Shown here piece by piece: positions 24,241-33,183 of a stretch of 64,000 bases of DNA. Every line of letters begins with the position of its first letter. The stretch's first letter is position 1. The translations under genes and the position numbers were made by a program. Below the pieces are notes generated by a model, which saw only the letters and a program-made list of their open reading frames with translations, did not search any database and was not told where the DNA came from. This DNA is from an uncultured Opitutia bacterium (GTDB lineage: Bacteria; Verrucomicrobiota; Verrucomicrobiia; Opitutales; Opitutaceae), in the NCBI GenBank assembly GCA_903855985.1, contig CAIOAO010000013.1, positions 1 through 64,000 on the forward strand, in the 5' to 3' direction.

Positions 24241-25079
24241 ATATCTTTGACCACCTCGCCCGCGGCGATCAGCCCGAACGCCCCGGTCACGAATACCGCC
24301 GAGCCAAAGCCTGTCTCGCAATCCATCATCAGGTTGCTGCCCGGCTCCGGCACCGCGGCACACGTGCCGTCCGCCCAGGGATAGATCGGCGGCTCGGTCG
24401 ACCACACGCAGCGCACGTCGAGCTTCGCGATCTTCTTGGTCGTGCCGTGCGTGAAGCCGTAATCGCGCCGCAGTTTTTTTCGCACCTGTCGCAGCAGCTC
24501 GTCGCTGAACGCCTCGCCGAGGTCCCCCGTTTGAATCTTCGTGGCGTCGCGCTTGCCGCCCGCCACGCCGACCGTCAGCACCCGCTTGCCGAGTGCCCGG
24601 CTCTCCGCAATCAGCAGCGCCTTGTTGGACATGCGGTCAATGGCATCCACGACATAGTCAAACGGCGCCGCGAGCAGCCGGTCCGCCGACGCCTTCGTGA
24701 AAAATTCCTGCACCGTCGTCACTTTGCACGCCGGGTTGATCGCCGCCACGCGCTCCGCCAGCACCGCGACCTTCGGCCGGCCAATCTGGCCGTCGAGCGC
24801 GGGCAACTGCCGGTTGATGTTCGTCACGCACACGTCGTCGAGGTCCACCAGCGTCAGCGCGCCGATCCCGCTACGGGCCAGCCCTTCGACCGTCCACGAG
24901 CCCACGCCGCCGACGCCCACGACGCACACGTGCGCCGCCTGCAGCCGCGGCAGGGCCGCGGCTCCGTAGAGCCGCCCGATGCCGCCGAAGCGCTGGAGAT
25001 AGTCCTCGTTCACGCCGGCACTCGTACCCGGCACCGCGCGCGGCGCCATCCCAAAAATTTCCGCCCTCCCGTGCCGCAT
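24225..25079 (-). CDS. tcdA: tRNA threonylcarbamoyladenosine dehydratase (TcdA/CsdL)
   Basis: RFGGIGRLYGAAALPRLQAAHVCVVGVGGVGSWTVEGLARSGIGALTLVDLDDVCVTNINRQLPA. Confidence 0.93.
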   Translation of the reverse strand: MRHGRAEIFGMAPRAVPGTSAGVNEDYLQRFGGIGRLYGAAALPRLQAAHVCVVGVGGVGSWTVEGLARSGIGALTLVDLDDVCVTNINRQLPALDGQIGRPKVAVLAERVAAINPACKVTTVQEFFTKASADRLLAAPFDYVVDAIDRMSNKALLIAESRALGKRVLTVGVAGGKRDATKIQTGDLGEAFSDELLRQVRKKLRRDYGFTHGTTKKIAKLDVRCVWSTEPPIYPWADGTCAAVPEPGSNLMMDCETGFGSAVFVTGAFGLIAAGEVVKDITQSR

Positions 25080-25235
25080 TCTTCCGCATATCTTGTCATT
25101 AGCACGCGCAGCCCAAGGTCATCCGTTCCGTGATGAATGCTGGGGCACGGGGTTTATCGCTTCTGACCGCTCCCCTTGGCCGCTAGCCTCCGGCCCATGC
25201 AGGGGCCCGTATCGGGCCTCTCCCTCAACCCAGCC

Positions 25236-26879
25236 ATGAACGCGAAACCAGACCTCCACGGGAAACGCGGCGCCGATCTCCTCCACGACCCGCTCCTCAA
25301 CAAGGGCACCGCCTTCACCGAGGCGGAGCGCGACGCGCTCGGCCTGCGCGGCCTCGTGCCGCCCCACGTCGCCACCCTGGAGTCCCAGACCGCCCGCGTC
25401 CTGGAGACCGTCCGCCGCAAGTCCACCGACCTCGAAAAATACATCTACCTCGTGTCGCTGCAGGAGCGGAATGAGACGCTGTTCTACCGTCTCATCACCG
25501 ACCACGTCGCCGAGATGATGCCGCTCATCTACACGCCCACCGTCGGCCTCGCCTGCCAGCGCTACGCCTTGATTTTCCGACGGCCGCGCGGCCTGTACAT
25601 CAGCCTGCGCTATCGCGGCAGCGTGAAGCAGGTACTGCAAAACTGGGCCCACCGCGACGTCCGCATGATCGTCGTCACCGACGGCGAGCGCATCCTCGGC
25701 CTCGGCGACCTCGGCTCGAACGGCATGGGCATCCCCGTCGGCAAACTCTCCCTCTACACCGCCTGCGCCGGCGTCCCGCCCGACCAGTGCCTGCCCGTCA
25801 TGCTCGACGTCGGCACCGACAACGCGGCCATGCGCCAGGACCCGCATTACATCGGCACCAACCAGCCGCGCGAACGTGGCGCGGCCTACGACGCGCTCGT
25901 CGCGGAATTCATCACCGCCGTGCAGGAGGTGTTCCCCCGCGCCTGCCTCCAGCTCGAGGATTTCGGCAACGCCAACGCCTTCCGGCTCCTCCGCCAGTAC
26001 CGGGACCGGATCTGCACGTTCAACGACGACATCCAGGGCACCGCCTCGGTCGCCCTCGCCGGCGTTTACTCGGCCCTGCGCCTCACAAAGGGCAAACTCG
26101 CGGACCAGCGTTTCCTTTTCCTCGGCGCCGGCGAGGCCGGCATCGGCATCGGCGAACTCATCGTCGAGGCCCTCAAGTCCGAGGGTGTCACCGAGGCCGC
26201 CGCCCGCCGCCAGTGCTGGTACGTGGACGCCAACGGCCTCGTCTCGGCCAGCCGCACGGATCTCGCCGCCCACCAGAAACCCTTCGCCCATGACCAACCG
26301 GGCAGTGGCACGCTGCTGGGTGAGATCGAGACGCTGAAGCCCACCATGCTCATCGGCGTGTCCGGCACACCCGCGACCTTCACCGAGCCCGTGGTCCGCG
26401 CCATGGCGAAGCTGAACGCCCTCCCGGTCATCTTCGCGCTCTCCAACCCCACCTCGCGGGCGGAGTGCACCGCGGAGCAGGCCTACACCTGGACCGGCGG
26501 CCGGGTGGTGTTTGCCAGCGGCAGCCCGTTCCCGGATGTCACACTCAACGGCCGGACGTTCTCGCCGGGCCAGAGCAACAACTCCTACGTTTTCCCCGGG
26601 GTGGGTCTCGGCGTCATCGTCAGCCAGTCCCGCCGCGTGACAGACGAGATGTTCTTCGTCGCCGCCAAGGTGCTCGCGAGCCTCGTGACCGAGCAGGATC
26701 TCGCCGCCGGCCGGATCTTCCCCGCGCTGCAGCGCATCCGCGAAGTCTCCGCCGCCATCGCCGTCGCCGTGGCCCGGGTCGCGTTCGCGCGCCAGCTCAC
26801 CCCGGCGCCCTGCCCGGCTGACCTCCCCGCCGTCGTGCAGGCCGAGATGTACGAGCCCACCTACCGCAGCTATGTCTGA
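25236..26879 (+). CDS. NAD-dependent malic enzyme
   Basis: NKGTAFTEAERDALGLRGLVPP...LIYTPTVGLACQ...FNDDIQGTASVALAG...ALSNPTSRAECTAEQAY; start trimmed to MNAKPD. Confidence 0.95.
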   Translation: MNAKPDLHGKRGADLLHDPLLNKGTAFTEAERDALGLRGLVPPHVATLESQTARVLETVRRKSTDLEKYIYLVSLQERNETLFYRLITDHVAEMMPLIYTPTVGLACQRYALIFRRPRGLYISLRYRGSVKQVLQNWAHRDVRMIVVTDGERILGLGDLGSNGMGIPVGKLSLYTACAGVPPDQCLPVMLDVGTDNAAMRQDPHYIGTNQPRERGAAYDALVAEFITAVQEVFPRACLQLEDFGNANAFRLLRQYRDRICTFNDDIQGTASVALAGVYSALRLTKGKLADQRFLFLGAGEAGIGIGELIVEALKSEGVTEAAARRQCWYVDANGLVSASRTDLAAHQKPFAHDQPGSGTLLGEIETLKPTMLIGVSGTPATFTEPVVRAMAKLNALPVIFALSNPTSRAECTAEQAYTWTGGRVVFASGSPFPDVTLNGRTFSPGQSNNSYVFPGVGLGVIVSQSRRVTDEMFFVAAKVLASLVTEQDLAAGRIFPALQRIREVSAAIAVAVARVAFARQLTPAPCPADLPAVVQAEMYEPTYRSYV

Positions 26880-27439
26880 GTCAACCCGGCGGCCGACCGC
26901 GCCAGCAGGCGCGTGACGGCGTCAACCGCCAGGCGGTTCCGCTGTTCGCCGTCGCCCCGGATTTCAACGCAGGGCAGACCGCGTTGCTCCAACGCCTCGC
27001 GCCAAAGCTGGCGTCCCCGGACCCGGCCCGCGGCATCAGGAAAACTGCGCTGCGGGTCCGGCACAAAGGGAATGTCCGTGTCACACAGCAGCCACAGCGC
27101 GACGCCCTTCGCCCGCTGCTCCGCCTCCGCCCGCACCCAGGGCGGACACGCACCAGGAAACAGCACGTCGTCCCAGAGCGTGCACGTGATGAGATCGGTA
27201 TCGAGGAACGCCACCCGCCGCGCCTGCGCCACGGCGCGATCCTCGTTGGCCATCTGACCCAGCGCAATCGTGCCGAGGTCCACGGGCGTGATTTTACCGC
27301 CATGCACGTCCCAGAACTCGCGCACGAACTCCGGCGACCAGGGCTCGCCAAAGTGCGCGGCGAGCGCCTGGGCCAGCGTCGTCTTGCCGGTGGACTCCGT
27401 GCCGAAGACCACGACGCGTTTGGGGCCGGCGTCAGGCAT
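26870..27439 (-). CDS. NadR-like P-loop nicotinamide riboside kinase family ATPase
   Basis: VVVFGTESTGKTTLAQALAAHF...FLDTDLITCTLW; overlaps the pnuC 3' end. Confidence 0.85.
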   Translation of the reverse strand: MPDAGPKRVVVFGTESTGKTTLAQALAAHFGEPWSPEFVREFWDVHGGKITPVDLGTIALGQMANEDRAVAQARRVAFLDTDLITCTLWDDVLFPGACPPWVRAEAEQRAKGVALWLLCDTDIPFVPDPQRSFPDAAGRVRGRQLWREALEQRGLPCVEIRGDGEQRNRLAVDAVTRLLARSAAGLTQT

Positions 27440-28028
27440 GCATCTTGGCCTCCGCCATCGTCCTCGCCCAGGCACGCCAGCCCCACAGCGCCATCACCCA
27501 GAAGATCAGGTAGAGTCCGCTCGTCAGCCGCAGGTCCTTCGCCCAATACACGCCGATCGCAACCGTGTTCACCACCAGCCACGCGGGCCAGTTTTCAATG
27601 TTCTTCCGGGCCTGCAGCCATTGCGCGATCAGGCTGAAAACCAAAATGAATGCGTCCCACCATGGCAGTGCCGCATCCGTCGTCCGGTGCATGAAAAATC
27701 CCCAGGCCACCGTGAGCACCGCACCGGCCGCAATCCAGGCGGCCACAGTCGCACCCGCTAGTCGCGTGACCGGAAGCACCGCTGGTGCTGATCCCGCACG
27801 GTTTTTGCCGCCCCGCAGCCAATGCCCCCAGCCGTAGGCCTGAATGAGGAAAAACGCCCCCTGCAGGATCGTGTCCGAGTACAGCTTCGCGTCAAAAAAC
27901 ACCCACGCGTACACCGCTACCTGGACGAGCCCCACCGGCCAGCCCCAGACGTTCTGCCGGATCATCAGCCAGACGCCGATGACCCCGAGAACCGTGCCGA
28001 TGATTTCCCAGCTGCTCATTTCCGGCAT
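27432..28028 (-). CDS. pnuC: PnuC family nicotinamide riboside/mononucleotide transporter
   Basis: IIGTVLGVIGVWLMIRQNVWGWPVGLVQVAVYAWVFFDAKLYSDTILQGAFFLIQAYGWGHWLRG; start at MPEMSSW. Confidence 0.9.
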   Translation of the reverse strand: MPEMSSWEIIGTVLGVIGVWLMIRQNVWGWPVGLVQVAVYAWVFFDAKLYSDTILQGAFFLIQAYGWGHWLRGGKNRAGSAPAVLPVTRLAGATVAAWIAAGAVLTVAWGFFMHRTTDAALPWWDAFILVFSLIAQWLQARKNIENWPAWLVVNTVAIGVYWAKDLRLTSGLYLIFWVMALWGWRAWARTMAEAKMHA

Positions 28029-28029
28029 G

Positions 28030-28082
28030 TCATTGCGAGGAGCAGCGCTACGAGGCAATCCCTCTGTGGCCCCTGTGGCCCA
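28030..28082. repeat. Intergenic short repeats (CATTGCGAGG...CGAGGCAATC and CTGTGGCCC words, family E)
   Basis: tcattgcgaggagcagcgctacgaggcaatc followed by tgtggcccctgtggccc. Confidence 0.6.
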
Positions 28083-28094
28083 AATTCCTGCCGC

Positions 28095-28901
28095 TCACTT
28101 GGTGTCGGCGACAAACGCCTCCATCGCTTCGCGGGTGACCGCGTGGCGCGCCCCGCAGCGCGGGCAGCGGATCTCAAGCTTCTCGCCGTCACCGAACAGC
28201 ACGCGCGGGTCCTGCCGCATCGTGGGCCCGAGCACCTCGAGCATCCGCGTGTGGTTGCAGCCGCAGTGCCAGCGGCAGACGCGCTTCTCCATCAGCACGA
28301 GGGTCTCGGTCTTGTCCAGGTCGCGCACGGCGCCGGGCGTGAGCCCGCGCACCCACGCGAGGTCCGCATCCGGATGCTCGGTGATGAGGGCAAATTCCTC
28401 CTCGGCCAGCTGGAAGTAGCGCGCCAGCCGCTGCTCGCTCTGGTTGTAGAAGTTCTCCGCCGCGACCAGGGGGTCGTTGCCCGCGAAGGTCACGGTGCTG
28501 CGCCGCTTCGGCTGCCCGCGGCGGACGATATCGGAGTAGAACAGGTTCTCCGGCAGCTCCTTCACGTCCTCCTCGAAGACCTGGCCCGTCACCATGCCGA
28601 GTTCGTTGTCCCCGGTGAGGAAGAGGTTCACCAGCGGGGACTGGCAGTTGATCGTCCACGCCGTGAGCTCGTTCCGCGGCCGCGAGGCGTTGTGCAGCAC
28701 GAAGCCCGCGAGCGCGCGCTTAAACATCGCCGTCGCCTCGGTGGACGGCTTCATCCGCTGCGCCCCGAGGTGCAGGTAGTAATCCACGTACAGCTCGCTC
28801 AGCTCGGCGCGGGCGAGCAGCACATTGCGGTTGCGCACAAAGTAGGTGCGCACCTCCAGGCCGAGGTCGGCATTGTTGGGCACGGGAATCAGGTCGGACA
28901 T
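28095..28901 (-). CDS. hslO: Hsp33 family redox-regulated chaperone-like protein
   Basis: C-terminal Cys cluster CRWHCGC...CPRCGARHAVTREAMEAF; Hsp33-like N-terminal layout. Confidence 0.75.
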   Translation of the reverse strand: MSDLIPVPNNADLGLEVRTYFVRNRNVLLARAELSELYVDYYLHLGAQRMKPSTEATAMFKRALAGFVLHNASRPRNELTAWTINCQSPLVNLFLTGDNELGMVTGQVFEEDVKELPENLFYSDIVRRGQPKRRSTVTFAGNDPLVAAENFYNQSEQRLARYFQLAEEEFALITEHPDADLAWVRGLTPGAVRDLDKTETLVLMEKRVCRWHCGCNHTRMLEVLGPTMRQDPRVLFGDGEKLEIRCPRCGARHAVTREAMEAFVADTK

Positions 28902-28956
28902 AGCCTACAAGGTCGCCCAAATTTCCTCGAAGTAAAGTGGGCCAGCCTCTTTCCGA

Positions 28957-29107
28957 GGTAGGGCGGGTCTTCGACCCGCCCTGGCTGCGGGAATACTTTC
29001 CCGCGCTTCATGGAGATGTCAGCGGATTGCTGGCATTCATCCGCGTTGATCCGCGAAATCCGCGGAAAGGTTTTCGGTGGTTTGCCGGGTCGAAGACCCG
29101 TCCTACC
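28957..29107. repeat. Nested intergenic repeats: outer CGGGTCTTCGACCCG/CGGGTCGAAGACCCG inverted pair around a single family C arm (29032-29070)
   Basis: aggtagggcgggtcttcgacccgccc ... ggcattcatccgcgttgatccgcgaaatccgcggaaagg ... gccgggtcgaagacccgtcctacc. Confidence 0.8.
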
Positions 29108-29111
29108 CGGA

Positions 29112-29711
29112 TCACTTCCCCACCGACAGGTGGTCCTTCAGCTTCTTCACCTTCGGCGCGATCACGAACTGGCAGTAGCCCGCGTCCGGATTCTTGGCGA
29201 AATAGTCCTGATGGTACTCCTCGGCCGGCCAGAACACCGTGAGCGGTACGATCTGGGTCGTGATGGGATCGCGGAAGACTTTCGAGGCCTCGGCGCGCGA
29301 CTTCTCCGCCGCGGCCTTCTGGGCGGCATCGGCGTAGAGGATGATCGAGCGGTACTGCGGGCCCATGTCATGGCCCTGGCCACCGACCTGCGTCGGGTTG
29401 TGGATGGACCAGAAATATTCGATGACCGCGTCGAGCGTCACGACCTTGGGGTCGAAATCCACCTTGACCACCTCGGCATGGCCCGTGGTGTGCGCGCAGA
29501 TGTCCTCATAGGTCGGATTGCGCTCCGCCCCGCCCGCATAGCCGCAGGTGACGTGGGTCACGCCGGGCAGGAGCTTGTAGGCGGCATCGGTGCACCAGAA
29601 GCAGCCGCCGCCGAGGACGACGGATTCAGTCTTAACCGGGGGAGTTTTGGCAGCAGTCATGGCGGAAAAGGAAAGCCCAAAGAGGGAAAGAAGCAAAGCG
29701 AGGCGTTTCAT
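29112..29711 (-). CDS. msrA: Peptide-methionine (S)-S-oxide reductase, exported
   Basis: GGGCFWCTDAAYKLLPGV...YAGG...GHAEVVKVDFDP...HDMGPQYRS; N-terminal signal peptide. Confidence 0.95.
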   Translation of the reverse strand: MKRLALLLSLFGLSFSAMTAAKTPPVKTESVVLGGGCFWCTDAAYKLLPGVTHVTCGYAGGAERNPTYEDICAHTTGHAEVVKVDFDPKVVTLDAVIEYFWSIHNPTQVGGQGHDMGPQYRSIILYADAAQKAAAEKSRAEASKVFRDPITTQIVPLTVFWPAEEYHQDYFAKNPDAGYCQFVIAPKVKKLKDHLSVGK

Positions 29712-29852
29712 GCGGATATGAGCGGGGCGCCGGGTAATTATTCCCCGGCACCGTTGATCGTCACGGAGTGAAGGTTGAAAGCCAATACGCGCAACCCGGC
29801 CGGCTGGATTCATTTCCCGCCATCCGGTCGATCAACCATCAACCTGCCCCTT

Positions 29853-30677
29853 TCAACCCGCCGGCTTCCGCCCACCCAGCACCGGTACCTGCCAGACCGC
29901 GTATTCCTCCGGGTGGAGGATGTTGGTGATCATGGCGTCGAAATACGCGCGGACTTCCGCCTCGCTCCGCCCGGCCGACTGGCTGATCACCCCGGTGTAG
30001 CCATCGCGCCATGCCTCGATGATCGCGGCGAACGTTTCGCGCGGCACCCGCAGCGTGTCCACCGTCACATAGTCCACGGCCAGCTGCTCCAGCCCCAGGG
30101 CGCGCAACAGCGTCCACGTGCGCCGGCCGATGCGCTCGTCCACCCCCATGCCCTTGCACGCCGCCGGCACCAGCTCCTGCCAGAGACGGTCGGGATCCAG
30201 GTGACCCGGCATGAAATGCAGCATGCGGTAGTCCTCGCTCAGCACATGCAGCCAGCCACCCGGCCGGGCGATGCGCTTCATCTCCGCGAGTACGCGCTCG
30301 GGTTCGGGGATGGACTGCGTCACATGGCGGCAGACCACGAGGTCGTAATGCGCCGAGGGCAGCTTCAGCTCGAACGCATCACCTTGCTGGAACTGCACCC
30401 GCGGCGCCAGCGACGCATACCGGCCCCGGGCCAGCTCCACCGTGTGCGCCAGAATGTCGATGCCGACGATCTCCGCCCGCGGATACAGCGCCGCCAGCCG
30501 CGAGGTGATTTCGCCGCTGCCGCACCCGATGTCGGCGATGCGGCAGTCGGCCGGCAGATTGTAGCGCGCAAACAGCGCCCGCTCCTGCGGCCAGATCGCA
30601 TTCGCCTGCGCGGTCAGGTTGCGGATCATCGACTCGTCGGCCATCTGCTCGGCCTGGGGGTTGCGGTCTTGGCTCAT
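29853..30677 (-). CDS. SAM-dependent methyltransferase
   Basis: RIADIGCGSGEITSRLAALYPRAEIVGIDI...YDLVVCRHVTQSIPEPERVLAEMKRIARPGGWLHVL. Confidence 0.9.
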   Translation of the reverse strand: MSQDRNPQAEQMADESMIRNLTAQANAIWPQERALFARYNLPADCRIADIGCGSGEITSRLAALYPRAEIVGIDILAHTVELARGRYASLAPRVQFQQGDAFELKLPSAHYDLVVCRHVTQSIPEPERVLAEMKRIARPGGWLHVLSEDYRMLHFMPGHLDPDRLWQELVPAACKGMGVDERIGRRTWTLLRALGLEQLAVDYVTVDTLRVPRETFAAIIEAWRDGYTGVISQSAGRSEAEVRAYFDAMITNILHPEEYAVWQVPVLGGRKPAG

Positions 30678-30782
30678 GGGAGCGCCGAAATTGGTGACAG
30701 GACGAAGCGCTGCCAAGGCCAGACCCGCGCACGCGAATCGGCTCGAATCAACCGGGCGTTGCTGTTCCATCCAGCCTTCCCC

Positions 30783-33092
30783 ATGCCCGCCGCCTCCCCC
30801 GCTGCCGCCGCCCCGCAACTGCCGTTATTCTGGCACCCGGACCACAAGCCGGACGACAAGGACACCTACGTTGCCTTCCGCGGGGAGTTCGAGCTGCCCG
30901 CCGGCGGCGAGGTTTCCTTCCGGCTCTTCGGCGCCTCCTGGTTCACCGGCTGGATCGACGGCAAATACTTCTGCGAGGGCCCGGCGCGCTTTCCCCACGC
31001 CTTCCCCGAATTCCAGACCTACGTGGAAAAACTCGGCGCCGGCCGGCACGTGCTGGCGATCCAGGTCCGCCATCTCGGCGCCCCCACCCGCAGCCTGATG
31101 CCCATCGACCCGTTCCTCGGCTGCACCGCCCACGCCGGCGGCCGCGAGCTGCCGATCCGCTGGAAATGCCTCCGGCTCACCGGGTACTCGCCCGCGGTGC
31201 GCTTCATCAACTTCACGCTGGGTTTCATCGAGTGGTGCGACACCCGCGAAATTCCCGAGTGGCGGCCCGCCGCGTTTGACGACCAGGCCTGGATCGCGCC
31301 TGTGCCCGTCACCCGCCCCCTCGGCCCGCTCAAGCCGCTCCCCAGCGGCAACACCCATGCGATCCCCCACGACATCAAGCTCCTCGCCACGGGCGATCTC
31401 GTCGAGCGGTTCAGCTATGACCGCGATGACCCGCCCGCCCGGTTTTACCTGCGCAACCTCGCCCCCAAGGAGCAGCCTCCGCAGGGCATCTGGCGCCGCT
31501 ATGACCTCGGCCGCGTGCGCCTGATGCGCCCGCACTTCGAACTCGAGCTGCCCGCCGGGACCATCGTCGAGTTCGCCTACTCCGAATCACTCATCGAGGG
31601 CCGCGTGAGCCCGTGGATCACGCTGTCCACCAGCTCCTCCTGCAACATGGACCACTACGTCGCGCGCGGCGGCCGGCAGGAGTTCTTCCCGCTCACGCCC
31701 CGCGGCGGCCGGTTCATCGAGCTGCACATCTTCGCCCCCGTCAGCGCGGTGAAGTTCCACCGCGAGGGCGTGCTGGAGCGCGTGTACTACGACGCGGCCG
31801 CCGGGTCGCTCAGCACGGGCGACGCCCTGTTGGACCAGGTCTGGTCCGTCGGCGTCGAGACGCACCGCGCCTGCGCCGAGGACGCGCTCACCGACTGCCC
31901 CACCCGCGAGCGCGCCGAGTGGGCCGGCGATGTCGTCACCGTCGGCATGGACATTGCCGCCGTGGCATTCTCCGACCTGCGCATGTGCCGCCGTGGACTC
32001 GTGCAATGCGCGCAGTGCGCCCGCGAGGACGGCCTCGTGGCCGGCCTCTGCCCCGGCGACTGCGGCTACCTCACCACCTATGCCGCGCAGTGGATCACCG
32101 CGTGCCTGCACTATTGGGAACTGACGGGCGACCGCGCGCTGCTCGAGGAGATGCTCGACCATGCCGAGCGCAATGTCGGCGCCTTCGCGAAAAACCTCAC
32201 CCCCGATGGCCTGAAGGACGACATGGGCTGGGGCTTCGTGGACTGGGGTTACGTGCGCAATCCCGGCCCGAGCGACATGGCCGTGAACCTGCACGTCCTC
32301 GCCGCTATCCGCGACATGGCCCGCTGGTGCACGGCGCTCGGCCACGCCGACCGCGCCGCGAAACACCAGGCCCTGGCCGACCGCCTGGGCGCCATCATCG
32401 CGCGCTATTTCGCCGGGGAGTTTGCGGCCGGTGGCGACGTCTGGTCGCGCATTGGCTACCACCGCGCCGCTCTGGGACTGCGCCTGGGCTTCTTCGACGC
32501 CGCGCAGGCAAAAGCCGGTCGCGCCTTCCTGAAGGAGCACATGCTGCGCTGCTTCCCCAACAATCCCGCGGGTCCGCGGCTCAGCGATCCCGCCGCGAAC
32601 AACCCGCAGCTCATCACGCCCTATTTTGGACACTTCGCACTGCCGGAGCTCATTGAGAACGGCGACATGGACTTCGTCCTCGGCCAGTACCGCACCTGCT
32701 GGGGTTGGTCGCTCGGCGACGGCCGCACGACGTGGCTCGAGGTCTTCGACACGCGGTGGAGCCACTGCCACCAGTGGTCCGGCTGCCCGACGTGGCAACT
32801 GTCACGCGCCCTCCTCGGTCTGCGCCCGCGCTTCGACCTCGGCGCGATGAACTTCGACGTCACCCTCGCCACCGGTTCATTGACCAAAGTCTCCGGCCGG
32901 GTCCCCGTCGCCGGCACGAATCACGTCCTCCAAGTCTCCTGGACCAAGGATGCCGCCGGTCTGCACTACACGCTGGAAAGTCCCGTGCCGCTCACGCTAC
33001 ACCTCGATGCAACCCTTGCTGGAGGTGCGGGGAAGCAGGTTAAAGTCGAGCGTACGTTCACCGCCACGTGGGCGCTCGCGGCCTGCAGCTGA
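30783..33092 (+). CDS. Alpha-L-rhamnosidase-like (GH78-type) protein
   Basis: DALTDCPTRERAEWAGDVVTVG...(alpha/alpha)6-type catalytic region...TTWLEVFDTRWSHCHQWSGCPTWQLSRALLGLRP; start trimmed to MPAASPAAAAP. Confidence 0.82.
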   Translation: MPAASPAAAAPQLPLFWHPDHKPDDKDTYVAFRGEFELPAGGEVSFRLFGASWFTGWIDGKYFCEGPARFPHAFPEFQTYVEKLGAGRHVLAIQVRHLGAPTRSLMPIDPFLGCTAHAGGRELPIRWKCLRLTGYSPAVRFINFTLGFIEWCDTREIPEWRPAAFDDQAWIAPVPVTRPLGPLKPLPSGNTHAIPHDIKLLATGDLVERFSYDRDDPPARFYLRNLAPKEQPPQGIWRRYDLGRVRLMRPHFELELPAGTIVEFAYSESLIEGRVSPWITLSTSSSCNMDHYVARGGRQEFFPLTPRGGRFIELHIFAPVSAVKFHREGVLERVYYDAAAGSLSTGDALLDQVWSVGVETHRACAEDALTDCPTRERAEWAGDVVTVGMDIAAVAFSDLRMCRRGLVQCAQCAREDGLVAGLCPGDCGYLTTYAAQWITACLHYWELTGDRALLEEMLDHAERNVGAFAKNLTPDGLKDDMGWGFVDWGYVRNPGPSDMAVNLHVLAAIRDMARWCTALGHADRAAKHQALADRLGAIIARYFAGEFAAGGDVWSRIGYHRAALGLRLGFFDAAQAKAGRAFLKEHMLRCFPNNPAGPRLSDPAANNPQLITPYFGHFALPELIENGDMDFVLGQYRTCWGWSLGDGRTTWLEVFDTRWSHCHQWSGCPTWQLSRALLGLRPRFDLGAMNFDVTLATGSLTKVSGRVPVAGTNHVLQVSWTKDAAGLHYTLESPVPLTLHLDATLAGGAGKQVKVERTFTATWALAACS

Positions 33093-33100
33093 CCGAATTT

Positions 33101-33172
33101 TTCACGCAGAGACGCAAAGCCGCTGAGCTTCCGATCCGGGAAATTCTCCGCGGCTCTGCGCCTCTGCGCGAG
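33101..33172. repeat. Inverted short-word repeat, family B (CGCARAG), copy 2
   Basis: ttcacgcagagacgcaaagccgctgag ... cgcggctctgcgcctctgcgcgag. Confidence 0.88.
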
Positions 33173-33183
33173 ACCCCGAGACC

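Noticed and set aside
29775-30782. N-terminal 336-codon extension of the rhamnosidase ORF
   Set aside because: Antisense to the methyltransferase gene; His/Arg/Gln-rich artefactual translation; real start MPAASPAAAAP.
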